From Litsea cubeba (Eukaryota; Streptophyta; Magnoliopsida; Laurales; Lauraceae): a DNA stretch of 64,000 nucleotides. The notes under the pieces are model-generated. The model ran no database searches, was not told where the DNA came from, and saw only the letters and a list, made by a program, of their open reading frames with translations. A program made the position numbers and the translations under genes. How positions within the stretch are numbered: position 1 is the stretch's first letter; each line of letters starts with the position of its first letter. The DNA is taken from contig CM022947.1 in the NCBI GenBank assembly GCA_012931725.1, positions 25,210,678 through 25,274,677 of the forward strand, in the 5' to 3' direction. Positions 45,880 through 57,482 of this stretch are shown piece after piece.

Positions 45880-47875
45880 TAAAAGAAACTGCGATTCAGA
45901 TCTGAATTAGCGGAAGATATTCATGGCTAATTAGTAACATGACAGATTTTTAAAAATCTGATTTGGCCAGCATAAATCAGCCATATAGATCGCATGAGAA
46001 CTCCATGAATTCATGACCAACAAGTGTATAATTAAAGGAGAATGAAGAAGACTATTACCTCGAAGATTTGTAGACTTCAAATCTCTGAAAAAATAGATCC
46101 AAAGGCCCGAACTCAGACTTGCAATCAGTAAACAAGTTGCTGGAATTTTCTGCACTAATATTGCCTTTGATCTTCTCCTCTATCTCACTTCCAAATCTGA
46201 TTGGCTAAGATGGTGGGATCTTAATCTAGGAATTAAGAACTATTTCTCCAAGAAAAAATCTCAGACCTTAAGCCTTCTTCAATGAAGAAGAAAACCTCCA
46301 AAGGCTGGACGTGTGGGACTCTCCTTGTGCTCACAAAGTGTTGGACGTCCAAGAGGGGTTTGGGTTTCTTTTATAGAAACTTTGAGGAAACCTTTCCTAA
46401 AAGTTTATCTCTCCTAATTCTCATGGATGTCCTAAAAGGAAAGACTTATTTCCTTTAAGAAACACTCCAATTAGAAAAGGAAACTAAAAGAAACTTCCCA
46501 TGCAATTAGTAATCCTAGTTGTAGAACACTTACTAATTTTAAGTTCCTAATCCAAAAAGGAAACTTTCTCATAGGAATACTATTCCAAAGAGGAGTCCAA
46601 CTTTCCAAGTAGAGAGTCCTACTCAAAGTTGGAAACCTTACCCATGGAAATCCTATTATGGACGTCCCTCATGATAATGCACACCATGGCCCACATACAA
46701 TTTATCTAGAGTTAAATTCATGTATGCCATCAAAGGCCTATTTGAATTTAAACTCAAAATTATTTTTCCACTAAAATAATTCATCCAAATGTTATCTAAA
46801 CATTTTAGGAAACCATGCCAATCTTGGTAAGCGACTAGAGAAGGGACCAAAAGACATATTTGCCATTGGCTCCCAAAATGACCAAAATGTCCATGCTAAA
46901 CCCATAGCAACATAAAGACCATTTTAACCTTAACTCATTCCACTAAAGAGTTATGGTTGAACTCCAAGGACGAATATATAATATAAAAAGCTCGTCATAA
47001 AATGACGGTTGTCTTCGACCTACTAAGTGTAATGACCTGAAAGCCCCTCTATGTAACATCCATAATCGAGTCAGGTTATCACATGTACTATCAACCTTCC
47101 CGATTACATCTAAACCTTAGAACTTCATATCCTTAAACATAATCATCATTCGAATATCATTCTCTTGATCCAGGGAGCGACCCACAAGTTCAATATCCAT
47201 ATGGAACATCCATATACTAAGATCTTAGATTTTGATGATTAATCGGATAATTCTAAGGGGACGATTATTCCATCATCAGATGGCATAGATTCTATATTGC
47301 ATCTGCACGTCCCAACTGATCAAGTCCGAGTACCAAAACACAGAGCTGTTGACCCATGAAAAGAATCTCACCCATAGTGAATTAAAGCACAAGAACTTGA
47401 CTTCGTCAGTTCATCCACAAATGCTCAAGATTAAGAGCACCGGTCACTCAGTAGCATGAGGTGACTTGATCTCTCTCTGTGATAGTATTATTTTAGAGAT
47501 CACACCTACCATGGTCCTGTTCAATGCATTGCATATGCACTAATGAGATGAATCCGGGAAAGCCCTCCCATGACTTAGGTAAGTCACCCTGAATACAGGA
47601 GAGTCTCTCATTATAACTTCTACCAAGATAAAGTGCCCAGCTCCATCTTTCAGTTATGAACAAATATGATGTTTCCAGTTGTCCATGAATTAGACCTATC
47701 TGTGCGTAGACACTACACACCTAATTCATTTACTAGAAACAATGGGCCTTACACAACCATACATATATACATGTTTAAGCATAAAAGATTCTTTCCATTA
47801 AATAACCAGTAAATATCCAGTAACAAAAAATGAGAGTGCAGCTAGTGGGCTTTAGGGCATACACCAATCCCAACA
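45880..47875 (-). repeat. 3' LTR of copia B
   Basis: On the minus strand it starts TGTTGGGATTGGTG at 47,875 and ends CTTTTA at 45,880. The final CA has mutated to TA, compared with the intact CA of the partner. A TATA word, CTATAAAAG, corresponds to the one in the 5' LTR. Confidence 0.95.
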
Positions 47876-47888
47876 AACTCCCACTTAC
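47876..47888 (-). other. Polypurine tract of copia B
   Basis: Minus-strand GTAAGTGGGAGTT directly abuts the LTR start TGTTGG. Confidence 0.9.
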
Positions 47889-47889
47889 G

Positions 47890-49503
47890 CTAAAGATCAC
47901 TACTTCCTAACCTAACACCCATAGACTCAACATGAGAAGTGAAGACTTTCTCAGTAAGAGTCTTAGTGAATGGGTCAGCTAAGTTATTTGCTGAAGCAAT
48001 ATGCTCCACCACTATCTCTCCATCCTGAATGAATTCCCGGATCAAGCGGTACTTTCTCTGAATGTGCTTGCCTTTCTTGTGATTCCTGGGCTCTTTGCAC
48101 TGTGCTACAGCACCAGTGTTATCGCAGTACATGACAATCGGATTATGCACTGCAGGAACAACTCCCAATTCCAACAGGAATTTTCTGAGCCATACCGCTT
48201 CCTTTGCAGCTTCCGATGCCGCCACATACTCTGCTTCCATGGTAGAATCAGCTATACAGGATTGCTTGACACTTCTCCATGATATAGCCCCTCCTGACAA
48301 AGTAAAGACGTACCCTGAGGTAGACTTTCTGGCGTCACTATCAGATTGAAAATCAGAGTCTGTATACGCCAATGGCGTTAGATCATCCGCTCGAAAGGTT
48401 AGCATATAATCTTTCGTTCTCCGAAGATACTTGAATATATGCTTAACAGCTGTCCAATGCATAGGTCCAGGGTTTGACTGATATCTGCTAACCATGCCAA
48501 CGGCAATGCAAATATCTGGTCTAGTACATAACATGGCATACATGAGGCTTCCAACAGCGGATGCATATGGAACTCTCCTCATGCTCTTTATCTCTTCAGA
48601 TGTCTTTGGACATTGATCTCGAGACAGTGGTACTCCATGTCTAGAAGGTAGGAGGCCCTTCTTGGAGTCATGCATGTTAAACTTGACCAATATCTTCTCA
48701 ATATATGAAGATTGGGATAGGGCTAACATCTTATTCTTGCGATCACGCAAAAGCTTGATCCCTAAGATATAGCTGGCCTCACCCAAATCCTTCATCTGAA
48801 ATTGAGAGGATAACCAAACCTTTGTGGATGACAATAAACCTACATCATTTCCTATGAGTAATATGTCATCTACATACAGAACCAAAAATGCAACTGCTTT
48901 TCCACTTCCTTTCTTATACACACATGGTTCATCAATGTTTTGATCAAAGCCAAAGGATTTGACTGCCTGATTAAACTTGATGTTCCATGCTCTAGATGCT
49001 TGCTTAAGTCCATAAATGGACTTCTTAAGTTTACAAACCATGTTATCTTGGCCACTAGCAATGAAACCCTCTGGTTGCATCATATAGATGCATTCGTCAA
49101 GACTTCCATTCAGAAAAGTTGTCTTGACATCCATCTGCCATATATCGTAGTCATAATGACATGCGATGGCCAAGAGAATCCTTATGGACTTAAGCATAGA
49201 TACTGGTGAAAAGGTTTCCTCATAATCGATACCCTCTTTCAGAGTATATCCTTTCGCCACCAGTCTTGCTTTGAAGGTTTCCACCTTCCCATCCACTCCT
49301 CTCTTTCTCTTGTAGATCCACTTGCACCCTATGGGTTTAATCCCTTCAGGTGCATCTACAAGTTCCCAGACTTGATTGGAATACAAAGAATCCATTTCAG
49401 ATTTCATCGCTTGCTGCCACATGTCAGCATCTATATCCGTTACTGCTTCATCATAACTAGTAGGATCCTCAACCAGATCTTCAGAGTCTGTCTTAAAAGA
49501 CAC
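47890..49503 (-). CDS. Copia B reverse transcriptase and RNase H (open frame)
   Basis: A 537-codon open frame ends at 47,890. In order it shows the start of the copia reverse transcriptase (MWQQAMKSEMDSLYSNQVWELV), WQMDVKTTFLNG, IYGLKQASRAW, the active site VLYVDDILLIGND near 48,860, and SYILGIKLLRDR. It continues into RNase H with YTDSDFQSD, MEAEYVA, VMYCDNTGA and SANNLADPFTK. The part before the first ATG-encoded residue continues in other frames because of a frameshift near 49,575. This enzyme copies element RNA and removes the RNA strand. The completeness of this part agrees with the young LTRs. Confidence 0.93.
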   Translation of the reverse strand: MSFKTDSEDLVEDPTSYDEAVTDIDADMWQQAMKSEMDSLYSNQVWELVDAPEGIKPIGCKWIYKRKRGVDGKVETFKARLVAKGYTLKEGIDYEETFSPVSMLKSIRILLAIACHYDYDIWQMDVKTTFLNGSLDECIYMMQPEGFIASGQDNMVCKLKKSIYGLKQASRAWNIKFNQAVKSFGFDQNIDEPCVYKKGSGKAVAFLVLYVDDILLIGNDVGLLSSTKVWLSSQFQMKDLGEASYILGIKLLRDRKNKMLALSQSSYIEKILVKFNMHDSKKGLLPSRHGVPLSRDQCPKTSEEIKSMRRVPYASAVGSLMYAMLCTRPDICIAVGMVSRYQSNPGPMHWTAVKHIFKYLRRTKDYMLTFRADDLTPLAYTDSDFQSDSDARKSTSGYVFTLSGGAISWRSVKQSCIADSTMEAEYVAASEAAKEAVWLRKFLLELGVVPAVHNPIVMYCDNTGAVAQCKEPRNHKKGKHIQRKYRLIREFIQDGEIVVEHIASANNLADPFTKTLTEKVFTSHVESMGVRLGSSDL

Positions 49504-49579
49504 TCCTAGATATCTTTCTGGCTGTCTAGAAATTCTCCCACTACGACGAGGCTCCGGAGTGTTTAAAGGAATATCTTGT

Positions 49580-50880
49580 TCATCTACTAGTCTCAGGATC
49601 TGGTACAGATGTTATAGGAGATCCCGGAAGAATCTCCTCAAGGGTTTCTTTACAACTAAGCTCTTGGTGCATCATACAATCATCCTCCAAGTACCTAGCA
49701 TGAGTGCTGATGAGCACTTTTTGCTCCTTTGGATGATAAAAGATGCCACCTCTCGTTCCCTTAGGATACCCAATGAAGTAGCACATTTCTGATATGGGTT
49801 CCAGCTTGGTAGCTTTATCATTCAGTACATAGGCTGGACAACCCCAAATGTGAATATGTCTTAAACTAGGTTTTCGACTTGTCCACATTTCTTAGGGGTG
49901 TCCTAGGTACTGATTTAGAAGGCACCAGATTTAAAATGTATGCTGCTGCTTCTAGGGCATATCCCCAAAAAGATATAGGTAGGGTTGCATGACTCATCAT
50001 GGACCTTACCATATCAAGAAGGGTACGGTTTCTTCTCTCCGCTACACCATTTTGCTGGGGTGTACCCGGTGCAGACAACTGAGACACAATCCCATGTTGT
50101 GTGAGGTACTCCTTGAACTCACCCAGGAGGTACTTGCCACCTCGATCAGATCGAAGGGCTTTGATATGTTTTCCTAGTTGTAGCTCCGCCTCAGCCTTGA
50201 ATTGTTTGAACTTATCAAACGCCTCAGACTTGCGTCGCATTAGGTATACATATCCATATCTAGAGTAATCATCGGTGAAGGTGATGTAATACTCATACCC
50301 TCCTCGAGCCGGTTTGTTCATAGGACCACACACATCAGTGTGAATCAATTCTAACAACTCCTTTGACCTTAGTCCCTTTCCAGAGAATGACCGTTTGGTC
50401 ATCTTTCCCTTGAGACAAGATTCGCACTGAGGAAAAGGTTCGAAATCTAATGAGCTTAAAGGCCCATCTTCTACCAACCTCTGAATCCGTTTAGTTAATG
50501 CGACCCAAATGTAAGTGCCAAAGATATGTGTCATTGATTGAAGATACCTTTCTCTTAAGGGAAGTTGAGCTTTCTTGTTGTACATTATGCAGTGTGGGAG
50601 CAATAGGATATATATAAAATAAGTTTTCATGTATTCTACCGGAACATATAATATTTCCATCTCTACTGATATCAACACCAGAATGGAAAGAAACTGAATA
50701 ATTAGATTCAATTAATCTGAAAACTGAAATTAAATTCTTCCTCATGTCCGGAACATAGAAAACATTATTTAAAACTAATATCCTATTACATGGAAAATGT
50801 AAGGTAACTAGTCTTACTGCAACTGCCCAAACTTTAGCTCCAGTTCCGACTCTAAAGGCAAACTCTCCTTTCTCAATTCT
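49580..50880 (-). pseudogene. Copia B integrase region (frameshifted)
   Basis: The pre-integrase zinc region shows WHLHLGRIN then CESCLKGKMTKRSFSG. The core shows LIHTDVCGPM, ALRSDRGGKY and NGVAERRNR, giving the D, D and E of the catalytic triad. The C-terminal block GCPAYVL and MCYFIGYPKGTRGG follows. The pieces lie in three minus frames with junctions near 50,500 and 49,870-49,885, and another before reverse transcriptase. Conserved residues remain, so the breaks look recent or could be sequence errors. Confidence 0.88.
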
Positions 50881-51828
50881 CTACATTATCTGAAACCCCT
50901 GCAATGAATTGCAGATATGATTAGTGGCTCCTGAGTCTACTATCCATGAGTCAGTAGAATCAACCACCAGACAAGTTTCAATGTAGTATGAAAAAGATGT
51001 ACCTTTCTTTACTGAGGCCAGGAACTTGGGACAATCTTTCTTCCAATGACCTTTGAGGCCACACTTGAAGCATTTCCCTTTGGGCTTTCCATCTGTACTC
51101 TTGTCCTTGTTATTTCCAGCATTGTCATTTTTCTGCCCTTTTCCCTTATTCTGCTTCTTCTTGAACTTCTTCCTTTTCGGGTTTAGTTTAGAGGAAGACT
51201 GGAAAAAATGAGCTTGGGCTTTGGGCTTCATGATGGCCTCTGCCGCCTGGAGTTGTTTCATTAACTCAGGTAGAGTCATGTCCATCTTGCTCATTGAAAT
51301 TGAGCTTGAACTGATTGAAAGAGTCCGGCAGAGTTTCGAGAATCATGTCAGTTTGACTCCCTGCATCAATCTCAGCCCTTAGAATCTCAGCTTCATTGAA
51401 ACAATCCATCAGCTTGAGCATATGCTCTCTGACAGGTGTTCCCTCAGCCATCCTAGCATTCATGATAGTCCTCATAGCAGCTTGCCTAGCTGGCCTGCTC
51501 TTGTCTGCGAACATCTCAGACAAGGACATCATGATTTCATAGGCTGTGTCCATATGCTCGTGCTGTGTTTGCAACACGTTGGACATGGAAGCGAGCATGT
51601 AGCATTTAGCCATGCTATTCGCTTTCTTCCATTTCCTCTCAGCCTCTCGCTGGTCATCAGTAGAATTAGCATCAATATCGGGACAGTTTTCCAGCAAGAC
51701 ATACTTGTACTCCTCTCCTCAGCTGTGAGTACTATGTCAAGATTTCTTTTCCAATCTACGTAGTTAGGGCCAGTCAGTTTGTTCTCACGAAGAATGCACA
51801 TCAACGGACTAAAAGAGTCTTTACCCAT
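50881..51828 (-). pseudogene. Copia B gag and protease (frameshifted)
   Basis: The likely start is the ATG at 51,828-51,826 (MGKDSFSPL). The gag core contains NKLTGPNYVDWKRNL, SRPARQAAMRTI and ILETLPDSF. After a Lys-rich stretch the zinc knuckle CFKCGLKGHWKKDC appears near 51,060, then the protease active site IVDSGATNHIC near 50,930. Frame changes occur near 51,700 and 51,290, and a TAG ends the frame at 50,881. Gag would package the RNA and protease would cut the polyprotein. Confidence 0.9.
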
Positions 51829-53564
51829 CTCTTTCTGGATATAAAATGGTTTATAATTAGACATGCAGTATATATGTAATATGCATATGGTGCTTGTTAC
51901 AAAAGGAAAAACAAAGCACAAAAACTTTTTACATTATTCAACCCCAATCATAATGTATCAGTGTTTCAACCTCCTCATAGACCCTCCATCGAAGGGATGG
52001 CCGAGCCTACAGTCACGTTGAATTAAGGCAGACTTATTTGGATTATCACTATCTGAACACATATCAAGTGGTAGTCCAATCACTGATTGGTTTGGCCTCA
52101 TATGACAAATGACCTTTAACTCCTAGGGAGAGGTTATTACCATCTTATGTCAAGTGTATAACCATCTCTTATGAAATTTCCCAGAATGTCTATGATTAAG
52201 TCTTCTGAAGGGAAGAGACTTTTATCCATCCTAGAAGTGACCTTTAGTAAAGAGCTCCACCGAAGGGATGGCCGCTCCCACCAATACTTCATTGACATTC
52301 TATAGAAGTGATCTTTAGTAAAGAACTCCACCGAAGGGATGGCCGCTCCTACTAACACCTCATTACGAATATTCACATTAGTTCACCCATTAACCCATCA
52401 AAGCGGTCTTTAGTAAAGAACTCCACCGAAGGGGTGGCCGCTCCTACTAACACCTTAATGAGATAACATGAACCGAAAATGGAAGGCCGTGGGGTCTTTC
52501 CTAAACCCCTCTCCCACTTGATTATTTATCACTAGGGTTTATACTTTTTGACCTTTACATTGTTTTACTCAAAAGCTCTTTTTAAATCTAGCAAACTTGG
52601 TCAATTAAATTTATGACTTAAGTCATCTTAAAATTAAATAACCTTTGCTTTAAAACATTTGAGCAAATCCCTTCAAAGAGTCAAAGACCTATCTTGGGTT
52701 ATGAAAACCCATAGGTAGCATCTAATTAGATTTTAGTTTAGCCTTCTTTGGAAACCAAGGGCACCAAGATAAACTAAACCCTATCCAATTTTAAACCTTA
52801 GACAAATAGAAGGTGCTGGTCTAAGTTCCGTTTAAAATAATTTGCCAAACCAAAAACAATCTAATACATAAAAGATGCCAATTTTAGAACCTAATGGTGG
52901 CCATGTTTCTAGGTGACAATTATAGCAATTATATAAAGCACTCATCCATGCATTCCATATATAAAAGCAAATAAAAGTATGCAATCCTTGATGGCTCCTT
53001 GCTCTTCGGACTTGTAATCCTTATCGAACTACGACATCAAGAATAGGTTTCATCTTTCACCAAGATGTCTTGTCTCCTCCACCACTAAGGAGTCCGGTTA
53101 CTTGCAACCTTTCTTGAAACTTTCTTCTTCTTGCTTGATCCAATAAATTAAATTTATACAAGCAAACCCATAAATAAAAAAAACCCAAATTACATTGGAG
53201 ATACCTATGCTTTTCAAGAAAGCTTACATCAAGACTAGTTGGAATAAAAGTAAAGAAAGAATTACAACTTCCTATGATTGCTAAACGCGCAATCGGACAC
53301 TTTCCAACTAATGAAAAAACATCCAAATCCATATAACAATCATGCGAACCATCAAGGATGCAATACATGGCTGCAAACAAAGAGGTTAGTGCATACAAAC
53401 TCACTATGTGCATCATTAAATAAATCTGGAAAATAAATTCCAGCAATGTTAATGAAACTTGCACACAACATGCATCACAACATAACTTTAATAGGGCGCC
53501 ACCATACCCATAATCAATCTAGGATTAATTATACACAACATGGGATCATGATTTCACTTGGAGT
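51829..53564 (-). repeat. Leader of copia B with tandem CCACCGAAGGGATGGCCGC units
   Basis: No coding sequence was recognised. Three units with TCTTTAGTAAAGA(A/G)CTCCACC, GAAGGG(A/G)TGGCCGCTCC and CTAACACCT blocks lie at about 52,235-52,465, spaced by 75-100 bp. A fourth, weaker one (ATCGAAGGGATGGCCGAGCC) is near 51,986. The rest of the leader up to the PBS is AT-rich and unremarkable. Confidence 0.75.
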
Positions 53565-53577
53565 GGCTCTGATACCA
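53565..53577 (-). other. Primer-binding site of copia B (initiator methionine tRNA type)
   Basis: Minus-strand TGGTATCAGAGCC lies one base inside the 5' LTR. TGGTATCAGAGC is the standard plant Ty1/copia primer site complementary to the initiator tRNA-Met 3' end. Confidence 0.95.
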
Positions 53578-53578
53578 C

Positions 53579-55572
53579 TGAAAGAAACTACGATTCAGAC
53601 CTGAATTAGCGGAAGATATTCATGGCTAATTTGTAACATGACAGATTTTTAAAAATCTGATTTGGCCAGCATAAATCAGCCATATAGATCGCATGAGAAC
53701 TCCATGAATTCATGACCAACAAGTGTATAATTAAAGGAGAATGAAGAAGACTATTACCTCGAAGATTTGTAGACTTCAAATCTCTGAAAAAATAGATCCA
53801 AAGGCCCGAACTCAGACTTGCAATCAGCAAACAAGTTGCTGGAATTTTCTGCACTAGTATTGCCTTTGATCTTCTCCTCTATCTCACTTCCAAATCTGAT
53901 TGGCTAAGATGGTGGGATCTTAATCTAGGAATTAAGAACTATTTCTCCAAGGAAAAATCTCAGACCTTAAGCCTTCTTCAATGAAGAAGAAAACCTCCAA
54001 AGGCTGGACGTGTGGGACTCTCCTTGTGCTCACAAAGTGTTGGACGTCCAAGAGGGGTTTGGGTTTCTTTTATAGAAACTTTGAGGAAACCTTTCCTAAA
54101 AGTTTATCTCTCCTAATTCTCATGGATGTCCTAAAAGGAAAGACTTATTTCCTTTAAGAAACACTCCAATTAGAAAAGGAAACTAAAAGAAACTTCCCAT
54201 GCAATTAGTAATCCTAGTTGTAGAACACTTACTAATTTTAAGTTCCTAATCCAAAAAGGAAAATTTCTCATAGGAATACTATTCCAAAGAGGAGTCCAAC
54301 TTTCCAAGTAGAGAGTCCTACTCAAAGTTGGAAACCTTACCCATGGAAATCCTATTATGGACGTCCCTCATGATAATGCACACCATGGCCCACATACAAT
54401 TTATCTAGAGTTAAATTCATGTATGCCATCAAAGGCCTATTTGAATTTAAACTCAAAATTATTTTTCCACTAAAATAATTCATCCAAATGTTATCTAAAC
54501 ATTTTAGGAAACCATGCCAATCTTGGTAAGCGACTAGAGAAGGGACCAAAAGACATATTTGCCATTGGCTCCCAAAATGACCAAAATGTCCATGCTAAAC
54601 CCATAGCAACATAAAGACCATTTTAACCTTAACTCATTCCACTAAAGAGTTATGGTTGAACTCCAAGGACGAATATATAATATAAAAAGCTCGTCATAAA
54701 ATGACGGTTGTCTTCGACCTACTAAGTGTAATGACCTGAATGCCCCTCTATGTAACATCCATAATCGAGTCAGGTTATCACATGTACTATCAACCTTCCC
54801 GATTACATCTAAACCTTAGAACTTCATATCCTTAACATAATCATCATTCGAATATCATTCTCTTGATCCAGGGAGCGACCCACAAGTTTAATATCCATAT
54901 GGAACATCCATATACTAAGATCTTAGATTTTGATGATTAATCGGATAATTCTAAGGGGACGATTATTCCATCATCAGATGGCATAGATTCTATATTGCAT
55001 CTGCACGTCCCGACTGATCAAGTCCGAGTACCAAAACACAGAGCTGTTGACCCATGAAAAGAATCTCACCCATAGTGAATTAAAGCACAAGAACTTGACT
55101 TCGTCAGTTCATCCACAAATGCTCAAGATTAAGAGCACCGGTCACTCAGTAGCATGAGGTGACTTGATCTCTCTCTGTGATAGTACTATTTTAGAGATCA
55201 CACCTACCATGGTCCTGTTCAATGCATTGCATATGCACTAATGAGATGAATCCGGGAAAGCCCTCCCATGACTTAGGTAAGTCACCCTGAATACAGGAGA
55301 GTCTCTCATTATAACTTCTACCAAGATGAAGTGCCCAGCTCCATCTTTCAGTTATGAACAAATATGATGTTTCCAGTGTCCATGAATTAGACCTATCTGT
55401 GCGTAGACACTACACACCTAATTCATTTACTAGAAACAATGGGCCTTACACAACCATATATATATACATGTTTAAGCATAAAAGAGTCTTTCCATTAAAT
55501 AACCAGTAAATATCCAGTAACAAAAAATGAGAGTGCAGCTAGTGGGCTTTAGGGCATACACCAATCCCAACA
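53579..55572 (-). repeat. 5' LTR of copia B
   Basis: On the minus strand it runs from TGTTGGGATTGG at 55,572 to CTTTCA at 53,579 and pairs with 45,880-47,875. A minus-strand TATA box, TATAAAAG, lies at 54,067-54,074, giving a transcription start inside the LTR. Confidence 0.95.
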
Positions 55573-56533
55573 CATCTGCAGTTTGGGGTTTTAATGACGA
55601 ACCGGTTACTCTGTTGTCGGGGTGGGCAGTCGGCTTTGGACGGCGTCCATGGCGTTGAAGAGTTGGGAGCGGACTTGGATAGTGCTACGATTCCCAGGAC
55701 CGGGAGCTTGGATCCTACTGGAGCTGGACTTTGGTATCAGTAGTCCGGATTGGATTGTTACTAGTACCCCGGGAGGTGGCTTTGGACATCCTCGGAGTCT
55801 CCCTCTTGTTTCTTGTCTTGCATTGCATGAATAGTGGTTATGTTAGATGATTATTAGGATTCCTTTTATTATTTTCTATTGAAGATTATTCTTGCTTTAT
55901 GCCTAGCCTCGTTATTCTTGTATTCGCATGATTATTTCTTGTCATTACTCTACACTTGATGGATGTCATGTTTATTATGCATTGTTTATCTATTGCTCAA
56001 CATGTCATTGACTCTGTTCCTTGGTGTGTAGACACCTCAGGTGAGTATTACTATGAGGAGTAGACCGGTGACGAGATCCCAGAGATCTCCAGCCAGCAGA
56101 GGAGGCACGAGAGTGGCGTGCCGATGACGTAGAGTAACGACATCACTTCCGGCACGAGAGAGATTCACATGGGTCTTTATTTAGATTTATTCTTTTATTA
56201 TTTCTCTCGTTGGACCTTTAATACATTGACTCGTTTCTTTTATTGACCTTGTTTATTGGGATGGCCAATGTAATAAATTAACTTAACTATTAGTTTTGTT
56301 TACTATTCTTGCAAACTTTTAATTTAATGAGATTTATATTAACTGTTGATGTTCCATACACTAGAGTTCTATGAACTCAATGATTATTGTATTACATGAG
56401 TCTTGAAATGTATTATCCTCACAGCAGACTTACGATCCGTGGGCCTAAAGGACAAAAAATTTTAATTAGTCCTAAATTTCACTCTCCAGATCCGGTTTAT
56501 TCTTTAATCGGGTTCGGGGGACGTGACACTAAG

Positions 56534-57482
56534 CCTCCTGGTTACCTGTAACTCCTACAACATATTACATATGTGATTAGTTGCACCGGAGCCTACACAC
56601 CAGGATTCTGAAGTACCAGTTGTAAAACTAACTTCAGAAATAAGTGAATCAATCATACCTAAGGTCTTTTCCTTTGACAGAAAATGTGGACAATTCCTCT
56701 TCCAATGTCCTGTCATACCACAGTGGAAACACTTTCCCTTTACTCCCGTATCCTTTACCTTGGCCACACCACTAGTATAACCATTCTCCACCTTAGGACC
56801 CTTGATGACTGATTTCTTCTTGTTATCCCAGTCTTTGCCTTTCGGCTTAGACTTAGCAAATGACTTTTTTGTCATGAGGGCAGTTGGTCTTTTCTTCATG
56901 ATTTCCTCAAACACTACCAGCTGGCGAGACAGCTCAGCTATGGTCATTTCCAATTTATTATAATTGATCTCGAAATGTTTGAATCAGTCCGGTAGTGATT
57001 GAATGATCATGTCGATCTGTGATTCTGTATCAATCGTAGCCCCCAGTACATCTAACTCATTCAATGCCAATATCATTTTTAACAAATATTTTTGTACTGG
57101 GGTTCCCTCAGCCACCTTAGTATTTATCAGCACTTTTATAGCAGCCTGCCTAGCAGGCCTAACCTGTTCTGCAAACATCTTATTTAAGTTCAATATAATA
57201 TCGTATGCTGACTTACAGGATTGATGTTGATCTCGCAAAACAGTAGACATGGATGCCTGAATAAAACATCTGGCTATCTCATTGTCTTTGGTCCACTTGG
57301 TTTTTCACATCCTATGGTGCATCAGGCTCAGGCTTAGGAAGAGAGGGTATAGTAAGGACATATTTGCATCTTGAAGCTGTTAGGATAATATCCAGGTTCC
57401 TTTTCTAGTCTACATAATTGGATCCCATCAACTTATTCTGGTTGATGATGGTCGCAAGTGGATTGAAAGTATTCGAATTCAT
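56534..57482 (-). pseudogene. Copia A gag and protease start (decayed)
   Basis: The likely start is the ATG at 57,482-57,480 (MNSNTFNPLATIINQNKLMGSNYVD). Recognisable blocks are VRPARQAAIKVL, QIDMIIQSLPD, the zinc knuckle CFHCGMTGHWKRNC near 56,720 and a protease-like GSGATNHICNML near 56,560. The usual catalytic aspartate is a glycine. Stops and frame breaks occur near 56,960-56,984 and upstream of 57,250. The solo LTR inserted directly downstream, at the CTAAG duplication. Confidence 0.85.

Larger units (their letters stand above)
45880..55572 (-). mobile_element. Ty1/copia retrotransposon B (9.7 kb, recent)
   Basis: LTRs of 1,996 and 1,994 bp are flanked by the target duplication CATCT (45,875-45,879 and 55,573-55,577). 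They differ at about 15-20 positions by eye, near 1%, so this is the youngest insertion in the nest. Minus-strand order is LTR, initiator-methionine-type PBS, leader with repeats, gag, protease, integrase, reverse transcriptase, RNase H, polypurine tract and LTR. The gag-protease-integrase-RT-RNase H order and the tRNA primer are those of Ty1/copia. Reverse transcriptase-RNase H is open; gag and integrase contain frameshifts. Confidence 0.96.
43754..56528 (-). mobile_element. Long solo LTR, probably Ty3/gypsy chromovirus (Tekay/Del-like), split by copia B
   Basis: Net sequence is 43,754-45,879 plus 55,578-56,528, about 3.1 kb. It is flanked by CTAAG at 43,749-43,753 and 56,529-56,533. On the minus strand it starts TGTCACGTCCCCCGAACCCG and ends GGTTACGGACCTTACA, giving TG...CA ends. 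The TGTCACGTCCC start is common in Tekay/Del-type chromovirus LTRs. No gag-pol or PBS was found, which fits a solo LTR. A GGAAT-rich microsatellite lies at 44,700-44,740 and a repeat cluster at 44,830-45,230. Strand follows the TGTCACGTCCC start and is inferred. Confidence 0.75.
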
